This document shows positions 45,601 to 57,070 of a stretch of DNA of 64,000 nt, one piece after another. The notes below the pieces were generated by a model. That model made no database searches, was not told the DNA's origin, and worked only from the letters and a program-made list of their open reading frames with translations. Source of the stretch: Penium margaritaceum. Taxonomy: Eukaryota; Streptophyta; Zygnematophyceae; Desmidiales; Peniaceae. The stretch's first letter is position 1. Every line of letters begins with the position of its first letter. The stretch is from assembly GCA_023375785.1 (NCBI GenBank), contig SZWC01000513.1, positions 191,398-255,397 on the forward strand, read 5' to 3'. Both the position numbers and the translations under genes were made by a program.

Positions 45601-48578
45601 AGAATTCTCAATAGTTTGTACCTCGTGATTCATTTGCAAATGTAGAAAATGGGGTTTTAAGGCACAATTTTCTAGTGGTTGAGTATCGGGTTTCTAAATG
45701 GTTCTAGTGTGGGCTTCATGATTCCCCCATGCCATAGAAGGGAAAGTACTAAGCCCCATTAGCATATGGCATAAAAGAAACCTATGAAGAAAAAAAAAAC
45801 AACCTTGGATGTAAGTACAAAATGTGTTTTGGCTTGGAAAGAACCCTTTTACTATACAAGATCTCATTCATGAGAGACCAAGACAACCGGATAGGAATAG
45901 GTAAAGTGTGTTTTTACAGATATCATAAGGAATGCGCTTTTTTCCACCATGTCTTTCAATCATATGCACAAGATATGCAAAACATTGTTGGGGCCAAGAA
46001 ATGAAAACTTATCAATCATGAAAATTCTATGGTTGTTCTTACATTTTCGGCCGAGCATGTACTTTTGAACATGAGTGTACATTTGGAGGCTACTTGGTCA
46101 AAAATGTACAAATAATCTTCTAAAAATAGAAGCCCCTTCAGTTGAGAAGGACATATTGTGTTAGAATGATATGGACACCTATATTGGTCATGACAAACCA
46201 TGCCTTTTGATAAGTGTATCAGTTTTCCTGTGCTAGGTCATAGATAAACTAGTTCAGGCAACCAATCACATGTTATCTTAGTTTTGGCTCTTTTCACATG
46301 GTTTCATGTGTTTGTAAATTGATTAATGGAATAAAAAATGTGGGTAAAAACTGTTTCTTGATTTGATTCTAAACACTAGCCTTCATAAAAGACAGTTAGC
46401 AAAACTCGAGTACCCTTGTTTGGCTGAGATGAGATAGATTATATTTTTGTAAAAGCAAGAAGCATGCGCCGGTTTCATGCATTGTGCTTGTTTTAATGGT
46501 TGTAAGTTTTGTTTTAATTGTTTGTGATGATTTGGGCATGTTATGATTATATAATTACAAGATTATATGAAGTGTTCTAGGACGCCATGCTCTCCAAAAA
46601 ATGTTTAGCCACCCCATGAGGAATCTTGAGAGAACATGTGTTTGACAAGAAGTTAATGTAGGGATATGGTTTATGATTTTTGCATGAGGTGATGTTGATA
46701 AATGATTTCATTTTTAGACATCTTTAGATGAGCAAATTAATTCGACCTTGGAATTTAGATTCTACTCAGACAAAAGAAAAAATCATCATGGCCCTTGTTG
46801 GGTCTGCTTTCAGAGTATGAAATGTGTTTTGTTGGGAGATATTTCTTTATTGAAGTTGTTCTCCGGTACGTAACCTTTTACGTTCATTATGTGAATCTCG
46901 TATGTTAAAGATAAGTCAATGGTGGAACTGGACATGAAAATTGTATTGGACTAATATTTGTGGGGTAGCTAGACTTCGGATGTCTAACATTATTTGGTGG
47001 AGTATCCATGTGCTTTAACTGATGATGTTGTTGGGAGAGTGAAGAGTGCCATGGCTTAGATTGAAGCTGTTTGGTGCAACGAGGTATTCAGAGAATAAAA
47101 AAATTCTCGTTTTTGGATCTCACCTTACCATTGGTTCAGAAGTCAGTTAACTAATGTTACCGTGCTGTTCATTGTTCCTATGCACATATTAGGCGATATT
47201 ACCGAAAACATCTATGCTCCTTTCTCAGTTGAAAAAAATGCAGCAAATTGACAGTCGTTGCTTTCCCGGGTGCTCAAAACAGATTCCGTTGTTTTTTTTC
47301 AGGTGAGAAGCTACGAGGCCATCTTCCGACATCATCATTGACGGATTACAGCTTCCTTGCAAGGGTGTTGGATGATAGGGGAGGCGAAAGCTGCAGCGAC
47401 TCGTGAAAGATTCCTACCATCATCGACAGCGACACTATTCCTTGAGGTTGCCGCGTGGCCAACGTGAAAAAGTGCGCGACACCAGCCACCTGTCGCCTGC
47501 CTTGGAAGTAGCCAGGCGACAAGAACGATTCTTTGTTCTTCACATGAAAAGGAAGTCGCGGTTCCGAAAGACCACTACAGATTGGTACGAAGGGTGCCTT
47601 TGCAACGGTGTAGGAGACAGAAATTTAGGCCACCTTACGCTTCTCAGGAAACTTTTTTTCGACGGGTGTCTGGTCAGTTCTATCTTTACCGAAATACTTT
47701 ATCTGGACGTGCAAAACATTCTACTGATCTTTGAGAGAGACTTTACTCCAAGGCCCGGACCTTATTAAAACCCCTTGATGTAATCAGGAGCTGGCCACGA
47801 ACTATTCATTTCTTATGTTGTCTAAGGAAGAAAATTATTAAAAAACAGTATTTCTACACATCCCAAATAAGAACATGAAACAATAAGAGATGTGGCGCTG
47901 TGTGAGGGAAAAACTGGATGGAAATGAAATAACGGCTTATTTTATGGCCTAAACGAGAACTAAAGAGGAGGAAAATCCTTTCAAAAATCGATATTATGTA
48001 GATGGATATTATGTGTTGAAATTCATCCTCGAAAACCATAAAACCAAGCGTAAAGGGAAGACCACTTACTTGTTTTAAACACATGCTTCACTGTAGTTTC
48101 ATTAGATTTATCCTTGTAAATGCATCATGGTTTTGTTATCAATCTTACCATACGGGATCTGTAAAACACTTTCATGTTGAACATGGGTGGCTTTTTTTTG
48201 TAAAGAAAGTCACTTTCTTCAAGAGAAAACATTCCTCGTTTTCCGAATTTAATCATGGCTTTCAGATGGATGATTGGCTATTTGAAACACCATCATGCCT
48301 TTCTTTTCATGTAGTTTAATTTCATTAGTGTTAAAAGGTAATAAAACAAAAATTCATTAAACAAATTTTTGGTTTTGGAGTACATATTATGACCCTTCGC
48401 CATTGAGGTATATGGAATGAAAGTGTGGACTCAAATATAAAATACTCAAAATGCAAGTTATGAGCATTCATGAGTAAAAAAGGATTGAATAAGATTTCTA
48501 CAAGTGTTTGAATATGATTGAAATCATTATTCCCTACGCAATTTTTGAAATGTTTTTAAGCCTTGTGTAAACTTTTGA
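45601..48578. other. AT-rich DNA, nothing recognised
   Basis: The longest frame (47403-47768, 121 residues, plus) starts in a locally GC-richer patch and is Arg/His-rich but matches no family I know. It could be an exon fragment, but nothing supports that. Confidence 0.35.
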
Positions 48579-48583
48579 GAATA
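48579..48583. repeat. Target site duplication, left of the chromovirus (GAATA)
   Basis: GAATA immediately before the LTR is repeated at 57071-57075. Confidence 0.9.
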
Positions 48584-49281
48584 TGTAATGGGTCGAGTAT
48601 CTAGATCCTGCTTTGAAGTCGTCGTTAGAGTTCGTAGAATGGCGTTCTCAGTATGCGTCAAGGGTTTACCCCCTTTGTAGGATTGAGGGGAAATCTTCAT
48701 CAACGACCCAGAGCACAAAGACTTGAATATTTCGAGTCTTCGGAAACCCATTTCTCCTTTCATCCTTACTGTTGGTCTTACGACCCAAACCATGGGTTTT
48801 TACCTGGAACTCGTATGTTTGCACGAGTTATTTTGTTAGTTTCATGTGGAGGATTGTCGCAAACAAACTTCAGTTTCCGTTATGATGTTCTGGCACAAAA
48901 TCGTTGCGTGCGAGGCACACAAGCGATTTCATGGCACTTCTCTCGCCTCTCGTACCTTGTCCCCCTCCCTTCTCATCGCTCGCTTGCTTGCAAAGAGGGT
49001 GAGGGGGGGCAAGGGCATGAGGCAATGAGGCCTCGCCCTTTAGGCCCTTGTGGCCCCTCAGACGCCGATTTTTCTACGGCTGCGATCGACGACTTACGGC
49101 TGGCCGGTCGGTGGCCGGGCGGTCGCTTGGCCGACCGTCGCCTGTCTAGCTGGCTAGTAGTGAGCTAACAGGCAGCCAGCAAAACGTTGGCCGCTGGCCA
49201 GCCCTCGCTCACGCAAGGGGTGGTGCGCAATCACCCCTCGCTTCAACGAGGAGGGAGGGCCGAACCGGTCCTCTCGTTACA
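48584..49281 (-). repeat. 3' LTR of the chromovirus
   Basis: 698 bp, TGTAATGGGTCGAG to TCGTTACA on the plus strand. A GC-rich part (about 49010-49260) is full of GGCCGG and CTAGCC inverted words, giving strong potential secondary structure. Short open frames inside it (such as 48653-49168) are not genes. Confidence 0.93.
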
Positions 49282-49292
49282 TTCCTCTCCAC
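49282..49292 (-). promoter_or_regulatory. Polypurine tract of the chromovirus
   Basis: Minus-strand reading is GTGGAGAGGAA immediately before the 3' LTR. Confidence 0.7.
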
Positions 49293-49611
49293 TTATTATG
49301 AACCGTCTCGGTTCATGAACGACAAGCACAATTGTCAATTAGTGAGTCATCAACATTGTGAAAGGAAGTTAATGATGTCAATTACCAGCTAGACATGAAC
49401 ACGTTTATGGTACTTGGACCTAAGCTACAGCTTGTAGGGCAGCACGGCTAGCAGCCTCCACCCATTAAGCTGGAGCGTCCGCGTGACAACCATGTTGGAC
49501 GTCCCCAACCTCCTATGGTTGTTTTCCATGAATGCTGCTCTATGGGAATTTTGTTCATTTCTTTCCGTGTTCAGGTGGTACCTCCTGCCACACGTCAATC
49601 TATGCAAGCTT
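49293..49611 (-). other. 3' untranslated internal region of the chromovirus
   Basis: No frame continues here with recognisable similarity after the chromodomain. Confidence 0.5.
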
Positions 49612-49750
49612 CAAGCTTGCTCCAGTACTTGTTGAGCACCCCTCTGGGCAATCAAGATTTGGGCTCCCATGAATTATGTTTAGGTCCACAACCGGCCTAA
49701 TGAACGAGGCACTCCCTAACAACGTGCGACCAAAGAGTACGCTCTTGGTG
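49612..49750 (-). pseudogene. pol: Chromodomain at the C-terminus of chromovirus integrase
   Basis: The minus strand reads HQERTLWSHVVRECLVH-stop-AGCGPKHNSWEPKS, then VLNKYWSKL. Chromodomains of plant chromoviruses have the form VREYLVKWxGxGPEHxTWEPxxNL...LxxY. The WEP box and the GP(E/K)H turn are clear. A stop replaces the Trp of the LVxW cage position. Chromodomains of this class steer integration to marked chromatin; this copy is dead. Confidence 0.7.
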
Positions 49751-50026
49751 CTAGAGTAGGCGAAGGACCTCGGACTGGCCGTCGGCAACAAGGTTTGCTG
49801 ACGATGGCAAAATAGTTGTGTTTGCCATGTATGGAGCAAGCAGGCTCACATGAAACACGTCATGTATCTTTATACTTGGCGGCAGTAGCAATCGGTATGC
49901 CACTATTCCGATGCGTGCCACAATAGGAAAATACCTTATCCACTTTGGTGGAATTTTTCTTGCCCCTCGTGACTTTGGCCGAAGGTTTTTAGTGCTAAGC
50001 AACACTTTTTCACTGATGTCAAACAA
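49751..50026 (-). pseudogene. pol: Chromovirus integrase C-terminal GPY-type region
   Basis: The minus frame has VLLSTKNLRPKSRGARKIPP followed by KWIRYFPIVARIGIVAYRLLLPP and KIHDVFHVSLLAPY. This is the typical segment between integrase core and chromodomain (KLxxKWxGPFxVxxxIGxxAYxLxLPxxxxIHxVFHVSxLxxY). The GPF triplet reads RYF here. Confidence 0.88.
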
Positions 50027-50131
50027 GACCTCTCGGTGACCTTTGTTGGCATATACCTTTTCTTGCTGCCAAGCTGCTTGAAGGTGACACTTTACCTCCT
50101 GTAAAAATGAGTCAATGCGAGTGGCAAAGGC

Positions 50132-50385
50132 TTAAGCAGAAGGAATTTGCCCTTCCGTGCTCCCACTCTTCACCAATGAAGAGGGTACCACTTGATGCCG
50201 ACCACTGTTCAAGAAGAACAATGTAAACTGTGTGGACTCACTCACCGATTTGTTCATCGCAAACTCTACTCGTGCTAGAAATTCGTCCCAATCATGCATG
50301 GCAGGGTCCACGTACATGCTATGCATCTGCTCCATCGTGCGATTCATGCGCTCTTATTCTTTGTAAGTTTGAGGGTGAACGTTGT
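50132..50385 (-). pseudogene. pol: Chromovirus integrase, catalytic Glu region
   Basis: The minus strand reads VHPQTYKE-stop-ERMNRTMEQMHS and continues DWDEFLARVEFAMNKSVSES. This corresponds to YHPQTDGQTERxNRxLE with the catalytic Glu present, followed by the conserved FAxNxSxxxS helix. It is frameshifted relative to the core segment at 50344-50673. Confidence 0.88.
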
Positions 50386-50673
50386 TAACATTTGTGACTC
50401 ATTACCAAAGTACTCGTGCATATTTTGTCTGAACTTACTAGCAAATCTTCGATCTCGATCAGAGATAATGTGCAACGGCAAGCTGTGGTACCTTATTTCA
50501 CCCTCAAAGAATAGGCAAGTGGTCTCCTCTGCGTTCAAGTCAGTGGTTGTAGGAATGAAGTGTGTCATCTTCGTCAAAAGATCCACAACCACAAGTATTC
50601 CATCGTGACCACGGGCTGTGTCCGGAAGAGCGATAACAAAAGTCCATTCTGACGCATTCCTATGGAGTCCCAC
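50344..50673 (-). pseudogene. pol: Chromovirus integrase catalytic core
   Basis: The minus frame includes EWTFVIALPDTARGHDGILV then VVDLLTKMTHFIPTTTDLNA (first catalytic Asp), and LPLHIISDRDRRFASKF (second Asp). The last 15 or so residues run into the wrong frame where the HPQT block should be. Family and order are unambiguous. Confidence 0.93.
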
Positions 50674-50782
50674 GAATGGGGAGCTGTTGGAGTCAAGCTA
50701 GCTTCTTGTTACTAGCCTAATTCCGAAGACATGGGTCGCATGTCATGCAATACTTACAAACATCGACACTCCATCCTAGCCA

Positions 50783-51106
50783 CTAATAGTGGTCCGAGAG
50801 TGCCTTTTCGGTTTTTCGGGGTCCCACATGACCTGCGACGACGGGTCGTCGAACTGGGAGATAATCTTTACTCAAAGGTCTCCCGAGTTTGGCACAAGTT
50901 GATCTCCATGCCAAATCATTCCTGTTGCCTCCACGAAGCCGTACTTGTCCAAATTTATAGAGTCTTGAAACGAAGAATCCACACAGTATCCCATCCGCAT
51001 CCTGTTTACAAAATCGTTTTAATGGATAATCTCTTGTGGTGGTTACCGCAGAGGTGCAAGGGGATCTCGAACTTACATTGTTGTTGTTACAATGGCCAAA
51101 AAACAC
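50783..51106 (-). pseudogene. pol: Chromovirus integrase N-terminal zinc-binding region
   Basis: The minus frame ends RRPVVAGHVGPRKTEKALSDHY, matching the HDxPxAGHxGxxKTxxxLxRxYYW motif before gypsy integrase cores. The HHCC cysteines that should follow lie in the broken stretch 50674-50782. Confidence 0.75.
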
Positions 51107-51234
51107 CCACCAACCTCAATGGTTGCTTTAACTTCCACAAGCTATCGGCTTTGTGGATCGGCCACATTGATGCGTCTTGGCTGATATTCCCATGTGAACG
51201 AGAATTGACTTAGGTATTTGCTCCAACGTGCCTG

Positions 51235-51453
51235 TCATCTTGACAAGTTCGGTTGCTTTTGGAAAAAAACCAATGTATTTTGGTCGATCACGATCTTCAT
51301 ACCCCCTTTAGTACCCTTAAGGTAGAAAGGCCACATCTTGAAAGCGTGTACTACCACAAGGAGCTCTTGATCCCCACTTTTGTACCACGTTTTTGTGAGG
51401 ATGAGCTTCCGGCTCTCATCCGCAACTAGGTGACCGTCTACATAACGACGCAC
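51235..51453 (-). pseudogene. pol: Chromovirus RNase H
   Basis: The minus frame contains YVDGHLVADESRKLILTKTW, then SGDQELLVVVHAFKMWPFYL and KIVIDQNTLVFFQKQPNLSR. Gypsy RNase H has PVAYxSRKLxxxExxYxxxxxELLAVVxAxxxWRxYLxG...TDHxxLxY. The TDH Asp is retained. Confidence 0.88.
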
Positions 51454-51457
51454 AACA

Positions 51458-51664
51458 TCAAACCTCCCATGGTTGCGATGGATGTAAAAGAGCTAGGACG
51501 GACGCCGTAGATAGATGCTCTTTGACTTTGAGAAAAGCGTTCTTGCAATCAGATTTCCATTTCCAACGCACGTCTTTTCGCGTGAGCCTGGTTAGCCATG
51601 CCACCTGGGTTGAATACCGTTGCATAAACCGTTGAAAGTAGTTTGCAACGCCGAGGAAAACCAA
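51458..51664 (-). pseudogene. pol: Chromovirus reverse transcriptase thumb/connection
   Basis: The minus frame starts VFLGVANYFQRFMQRYSTQV and includes LTRLTRKDVRWKWKSDCKNAFLKVK, the conserved FLGxxNYYRRFI...LTxLTxKxxxFxW block. Confidence 0.9.
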
Positions 51665-51666
51665 AT

Positions 51667-51906
51667 CTACCCAACATTTTTGGGGCGTGGCCTGTTCACA
51701 AAACCTTGCACCTTTCGTGGGTCGACACGGATTCCATCCTTGTCAACGATGTGTCCAAGGCATTCGAGCTCATCTTGTACAAATGTACACTTGTTCACTT
51801 TCCCATAGAACTTTTGTTCCCAAAGGATTGTGAAAAATTTGCATAGATGTTGTATGTGCTCTTCCATTGATTTATAGAAAACAGGGATATCATCCAGGTA
51901 AACCAA
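51667..51906 (-). pseudogene. pol: Chromovirus reverse transcriptase palm with intact YLDD
   Basis: The minus frame opens MVYLDDIPVFYKSMEEHIQH; the catalytic YLDD is at 51889-51900. It continues NKCTFVQDELECLGHIVDKD and GIRVDPRKVQGFV, the canonical gypsy sequence. Unlike copia element B, the catalytic box is preserved. Confidence 0.93.
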
Positions 51907-52083
51907 AAAACTGTCCGAGTTGCTTAGCGAACGTTCGGTTCATTTTTCCTTGGAAGGTTGCCAGGGCATTTCTAAGCCCGAAGCATAACACTATGATATG
52001 ATAGTGTCCCATGTGGGTTCGAAACGCAGTTTTGGGCACATCATCTTCCGTGATGCGGATTTGATGGTACCCTTGAGAAAAAT
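51907..52083 (-). pseudogene. pol: Chromovirus reverse transcriptase, middle (frameshifted)
   Basis: This joins the fingers segment to the palm. No single open frame covers it, and at least one frameshift is needed on each side. Its position fits the AFRTHxGHYxFxxxPFGLxNAPATFQ region, of which fragments such as THMGHYHI are readable on the minus strand. Confidence 0.7.
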
Positions 52084-52515
52084 CTAAGGAGAAAAATACT
52101 TTTGCTCCTTGGAGTTGGTAAAAAAGGTCCTGAATTCGTGGTAAGGGGAATCAATTTTCACTGTTAGCTTGTTGAACACCCGATAATCAACGCACATGCG
52201 TAAACCACCGTCTTTTTTGCTCACAAAAAAGATTGGCGCAATGTATGGCGAGCTTGTGGGCTTGATCCACCCTTTTACAAGGTAATATTTGATTTGGCGT
52301 TCGGCCTCTCGCCTTTCTGCTGGACTAAGGTGATAAATGGTTCTGAACGGAGGAGTTGCCTTTGGTTGTACCAAAATCGCATGGCCCATGTGTCGTTCTG
52401 GTAGAAGCCAAGCCGGTCGATCTTGAAATACATCCGAGAAATCCGCCAATAGAGATTTGATCTCTTGTGGAATGTCTTCTATCACGTTGTCCTCCAGTTT
52501 TTGCAGTTGCGCCAA
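52084..52515 (-). pseudogene. pol: Chromovirus reverse transcriptase N-terminus
   Basis: The minus frame (143 residues) reads IKSLLADFSDVFQDRPAWLL, then FRTIYHLSPAERREAERQIK and SSPYIAPIFFVSKKDGGLRM followed by CVDYRVFNKLTVK. This is the standard gypsy start of reverse transcriptase, including the VxKKDGxxRMCVDYRxxNKxT box. Its last 15 residues leave the correct frame. Confidence 0.93.
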
Positions 52516-52860
52516 GTAGCATCGACAACCTTGTCAAATAATTATCTTCACCTACGTCGCAAACAAGCTAGCATGGACTTTGAGTCGGATTGGTGATAAC
52601 TACATTCTCGAAATCAATGTAAAGCGGCGCTGTCCTTTTCAGAGGATCAAACCCACAGTATATTCTAGCTTTGTTCTTATAAAGTCAGGGGTCGCCTAGC
52701 CTCATGTCAAACGGGTCAAGAAGGTATACTATCTTCAATGTGACACTTTGTGTGTACCCTTGAATACAAACTTTTGCTTTAGAAGTACAGATTACGGGTA
52801 TCGTACGGTTGTCACCGACAACATTTGCACCATTTGATGGCGCGTACTTCAGGCCAACCT
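52516..52860 (-). pseudogene. pol: Chromovirus protease C-terminus to RT linker
   Basis: Stops interrupt every minus frame. Readable scraps include the linker before reverse transcriptase, but no motif is certain. It is placed by position between the protease active site and reverse transcriptase. Confidence 0.5.
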
Positions 52861-52930
52861 GTTGGGTAAAACAAGGCTAACAAAAGAGTTGTCTCCTCTA
52901 GTGTCAACAAGTATGTTCACGAGAGAACAA
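52861..52930 (-). pseudogene. pol: Chromovirus protease active-site remnant
   Basis: The minus strand reads VNILVDTRGDNSFVS. Gypsy proteases have xxxLxDTGAxxxFIS here; the Gly of DTG is Arg. Copia element B shows the same Gly to Arg loss in its own protease. Confidence 0.6.
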
Positions 52931-53469
52931 GCTAGGTGTCCATTGAACTACATTGTCATGTTGCCTCTACTCTTTCAAGTGAAGAGGCTTGAAGACAGCA
53001 AGTCGAGTTTGTGATAAACATGGAATCTGTAAGATGAGCATCGCAACACCCATGATTCACCCACTTGAGTGCACATCTTCTGGGCACATGTGAATTCGGC
53101 TAGCACCTTCCAGTATTTAAATTTAATGGGTTGTAATCATCGACTAGAGGTACAACAAACGTGATTGAACTCATTGATTTGAGGGCATTTGCTCCATTCA
53201 CTGTGTCACACAACTCGTGCACAGTGGTCGGTATTGCCTATACTAAGCATGTATGATCATGCATCTCGTTGAAGATGCAAGGTTTAGTGGAAAATGTTGG
53301 TCAACAAGTGTAGAATGCGGTTCAACAAGAGGAGAGAAAAGAAGATATATATGGCAATTCGTAACAAACTCAAAATGTTTAACATCCTCATCTGAAAACA
53401 TGAACCCACACTCGTAATCTAGTTTGACCCCTGAGTGGTCCCCAGTAACGTCACTCAGGGGTAGAAAAA

Positions 53470-53700
53470 ATCCATCCCACGGCCTTGTCTGTTACCACAG
53501 CCAGGCCCATTGCTGCGACCGTAACCCTATCCACGACCCTGTCAGCGGCCTCCTATCGCACCATCCCCATGAGGTGCTGTTGTTGTAGCTAACGCCGCGG
53601 ACTCTTGTCCACGACTACCAGCCTCACGGTACTGAGCCTTAAAGTGGCCTAACTACATGCATTTGTGTTAGAGCCCTTCGCAAAAGGCTGCATTGCGATG
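53470..53700 (-). pseudogene. gag: Chromovirus gag nucleocapsid: knuckle and Gly/Arg-rich tail
   Basis: At about 53630-53690 the minus strand reads HKCM-stop-LGHFKAQYREAG. This is a CX4HX4C-type knuckle end with the last Cys changed to Tyr and a stop inside. Downstream (53490-53570) come GRG, GYGRS and NGPGCGN repeats, a basic Gly-rich nucleocapsid tail. Confidence 0.6.
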
Positions 53701-55560
53701 CTCATGTGCCGCCTACAGCTCGTCATTCTCGCGGCTGCGCTTGTCGTTGGGGCCCTTGTGTCAACCGACCTTCTTGGCTGGAGGGTTTGCGCGCTGCTTG
53801 CCTTTGACCTGGCCTCGTTGTCCAACTAAACCACTAGCCCCTACAACATCCATGCGCATGTCGCGTCCTTGCTGTGCACGCGTGTTTGGCCGTGCATCGG
53901 AGTAGTGCTTCGAGTTCGCCGAATACACTTCGCTCATGTAGTCGCACAATGCCCTTCAGCTTGTTCAAGCTTGGCCAGTGGCTGTTGTGGTGGTCTTTCC
54001 CTTTGTCTTCTTGTTAGCAAGGCCATCACGTAAGTACTCCAACAGCATGCACTCCGAGTACTTAAAAGGTCCAAGTCCCATCGCCCTCGGTGAAGCTTTT
54101 GGCTTCCTCCACGAGTGCCGTGAACTCGCTCAAGTAGGATTCGAGCGAGCTGCCAAGCTGCCTGAAGTCCTTCATCTTGTGGAAGGCGTGCTATGCCTCC
54201 TCATGTTGGGTGCACATCTTTTGCATGATCGTGTAGAAGGCCTCCCAGTGCATGGGTTCCCACTCGAGGTGCGGCTGTTGCACAGTCCATGCCTTGACCA
54301 CATACTTGAAGAGTTTGTCTTCAAGCCGCATCATGGCAAGGTTGCCCCAATGGTTTTGTGGAGCCTTATGGAAATGTAGAATGTACTCAATGCGATTCAG
54401 CCGATCGATCAGCTTCACGCCCTTCCGGAAGATTCCCACACTATGGAGGACGGACGTGTTCATGACCGACCCCGAAGTTGTCGAGAGAGGTAAGTCGTCA
54501 CCGGAGTGGCATGCGCAGCTGTGGCACGCTATGCTTGCTGCTACATCCGTACTTCGGTCACGCTCTGCAATGCCTTGTCAAGGTCGTAACTTCAGCAACT
54601 TGCCTCACGAGCATCCAGGCGCTGCAGCTTGTGCTCATGGTTGAGGTCCTTGATGCTCTAGCCGACGTGGGCAAGCAAGTTGGTGGACGCGAACTTGAGC
54701 TCTCATGTTGTCAGAGCATCGACGATAGCGTCCATGGCCTCGTGTCGTTCGTGCGTCCTTACCCACTACAGGAGGGTACGGTTTGCGTACACAGCTCCAA
54801 GGAGTCCCACATGTTTTAGGAGAGTGTTGTTTGTGATGACGCTTGAGTGCGCGCTGCCTTGTCCATTGTGGTCACATCGTACAAAGAGGGGGTCCGCGCC
54901 CATTCCTTTAAGTGGTGCAGTATCTCCAACGTCGGTGGTGATCTTGAGTCGGCCTACCGCCCCAAAAGTAAACTCCGCGAGCCTACGACGGTCAACGCAA
55001 ATCGTTTTTGCGGCGGCGTCTTTTGACTCGTTCTTGCGGGAAATTCTTGTGTGACTACTTTTAGCACCCTTGTTGCTCTCGGCAGTCTGGCTACCGTCAA
55101 CAACTTCAGACGATGCGACGGTCGCCTTATCCTTCTCGAGTAATTGGCCTGAATTCGCCACACGACGATGGCGATGGTCGAAATCCTCTTCGCCTTTGTT
55201 ATCATCGGCGTCGTGCTCTTTGTCGTGGTCCCCTTCCGGGAGATCCTGTTACATTGCATTGTCTGTCTCGTGGGGGTCGCCTACGTGTGCGTTGACTTTC
55301 TAGTCAAGCACCTTTTTGGCCTCCGCACGCTTCTCGGTATCGTCGAGGTTGGCGTCAATTGCCTTTTGGTGGTACCGTTCACTTCGGCAGTACGATCGCC
55401 TTTGCGTTTCTAACCGTGCTTGCGACGGTGGCTCCCAAGATTTCAAGTCCGCCGAGAGCTCGTGGTGACCACCTCCCCCTTGTTGGTCTTCGACGGTCCA
55501 GCACTTCCCATCTCGTCGCACATGCAACTAGCACATGAAGACTGGTGTGAGGATTACCCC
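53701..55560 (-). pseudogene. gag: Chromovirus gag, matrix and capsid parts
   Basis: Minus frames at 54191-54463 (DRLNRIEYILHFHKAPQNHW, KLFKYVVKAWTVQQPHLEWE), 54766-55161 and 55300-55527 make up a broken gag. The middle part (VGRLKITTDVGDTAPLKGMG and DHNGQGSAHSSVITNN) is the best-preserved stretch. The first part is Lys/Arg/Glu-rich. Plus-strand frames in the same interval are shadows. Position upstream of the knuckle and downstream of the 5' LTR supports gag rather than a captured gene. Confidence 0.65.
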
Positions 55561-56360
55561 ACAACGTAAAGGAGGAATGGCCTCCCGAAATCTTGCTCTC
55601 ACGATCGGTGAGGCAATTGAAATCTAAATTTTTGTTTTCCTAGGCCACCACATTGGCACAAGGTGGTGGGTTTTGAAACTAGTCTTCCTAAGTCATGACT
55701 CACGGTGAGAGTAAGGACTAGTACCTAGGAAACAGAAAGTTATAAGACAAGGACATGACAAGGGAAGTGAGCAACGCTCACAAAAAAAGAGCAACAAGTG
55801 CAAAGAGGAATTCTAAAAATTCCTAACAAGTCTTTCACTATTTCTTCTACTTCTTGGCGTCCCCTTGTATTCTTGTCTTCCTTGATCTTCTCTTCATGCT
55901 CCTTGACACCTCTCGCGATCTTAGACTACGTGTCCCTTGAGCCGGCAGAGTTGACAAGCAGCCCAAAATCTTCAAGGTGTCACCCTCTCTCTTAGGGTGC
56001 TCCAAGGCCATGGGAGTTCCTAAGCTTGCGAAGCGGCGCTGTCCCAATTTTTGGATGAAGGTGTTTTGAAGGATCCTTGAAAATGGGGAGGAGTTTTTGG
56101 TTTTTGATGGTAGGAGCTGCCCACCCCGCCCCACAAAAACATTCTTAGTCCTCTAGAAGTAAGGAGAGGTTAGGAGGAAGATTCTCCACCAAGTAGAGCT
56201 AACTTCAAGCTCTCTAACACATTTTATGTCGTTCCAAACCGTAAAGTGTCGATGCGGAAGTCCCTTCAAGCGTTTCTATTGCTGCTTATAGACGGCGGCG
56301 GTGCTTTATGTGTGACGTAGCTGCCATTTCTGTCAACCTTTCATCGCGAGGATTGTTCGG
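55561..56360 (-). other. Leader of the chromovirus
   Basis: This lies between primer site and gag. A 95-residue minus frame (55847-56134) is open but has no known motif. Leaders of this length usually carry dimerisation and packaging signals. Confidence 0.5.
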
Positions 56361-56371
56361 CGCTGATACCT
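56360..56371 (-). promoter_or_regulatory. Primer binding site of the chromovirus
   Basis: The minus strand reads AGGTATCAGCGC directly after the 5' LTR, two mismatches from TGGTATCAGAGC, the initiator tRNA-Met complement. Confidence 0.8.
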
Positions 56372-57070
56372 TGTAGCGGGTCGAGTCTCTAGCTCCTGCT
56401 CTGAAGCCGTCGTCAGAGTTTGCAGAATGGTTTTCTCATTTTGCGTCAGAGGTTACCCCCTTTGCAAGATTGAGGGGTACTTGTCATCAATGGCCTATAT
56501 TTATTTGACAAAACATTTGAGTCAAATGTTTTGAGTTGGCGGAGGCCCATCACCTTACCCGTTGTTTTGGGATCCAAACTGGGGGTTTTTCTCTCGAACT
56601 CGTGTGCTCGCATAAGTTATTTTGTTGTTTCTTTGTCAAAGTTTGTCGCAAACGAACTTCAATTTACGTTTTGATGTTCTGGCGTGAAATCCTTGTGTGT
56701 GAGGCACGCTAGCAATTTTGCGCCAGTTCTCTCACCTGTCCTCCCTTGTCCCCCTCCCTCGTCCTCGCTCCCTCCCTTGCAAGGAGGGCGAGTGTGGGCG
56801 AGGGCACAAGGCCACAAGGCCTTGCCCTGGAGGCCCTTGTGGCCCCTCAACTGTCAATTGGGCTGATGTTGAGATTGGCGGCTGGCGGCTAGCCGGCTAG
56901 TGGCCGGCCGGTCGCTTCGCCGTCCGCCGGCCGTCTAGCCGGCTGGTAACAAGCTGGTTGGCGGCTAGCAAAACGCTGGCCGATGGCTAGCCCTAAATAA
57001 CGCGAGGGGTGGTGTGCAACCACCCCTGCCTTTAGCGAGGAGGGAGGGCCAAATCGGCCCTAACGCTACA
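56372..57070 (-). repeat. 5' LTR of the chromovirus
   Basis: 699 bp, TGTAGCGGGTCGAG to ACGCTACA on the plus strand, with perfect 7-bp terminal inverted repeats. It carries the same GC-rich GGCCGG/CTAGCC zone (56760-57000) as the other LTR. Confidence 0.93.

Larger units (their letters stand above)
48584..57070 (-). mobile_element. Complete, degenerate Ty3/gypsy chromovirus
   Basis: The 8487-bp element lies on the minus strand between GAATA target duplications. LTRs are 698 bp (48584-49281) and 699 bp (56372-57070), with terminal inverted repeats TGTAGCG...CGCTACA. The primer site is tRNA-iMet-like, and the polypurine tract is a GA-rich run next to the left LTR. On the minus strand the order is gag, protease, reverse transcriptase with intact YLDD, RNase H, integrase and a chromodomain, which defines the chromovirus branch. 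Stops and frameshifts occur throughout. The two LTRs differ more than those of copia element B, so this insertion appears older, assuming similar rates. Confidence 0.95.

Noticed and set aside
47403-47768. 121-residue plus frame as a real exon
   Set aside because: No recognisable motif, no clear splice or start context, and surrounding DNA is decayed. Kept only as a note within the spacer entry.
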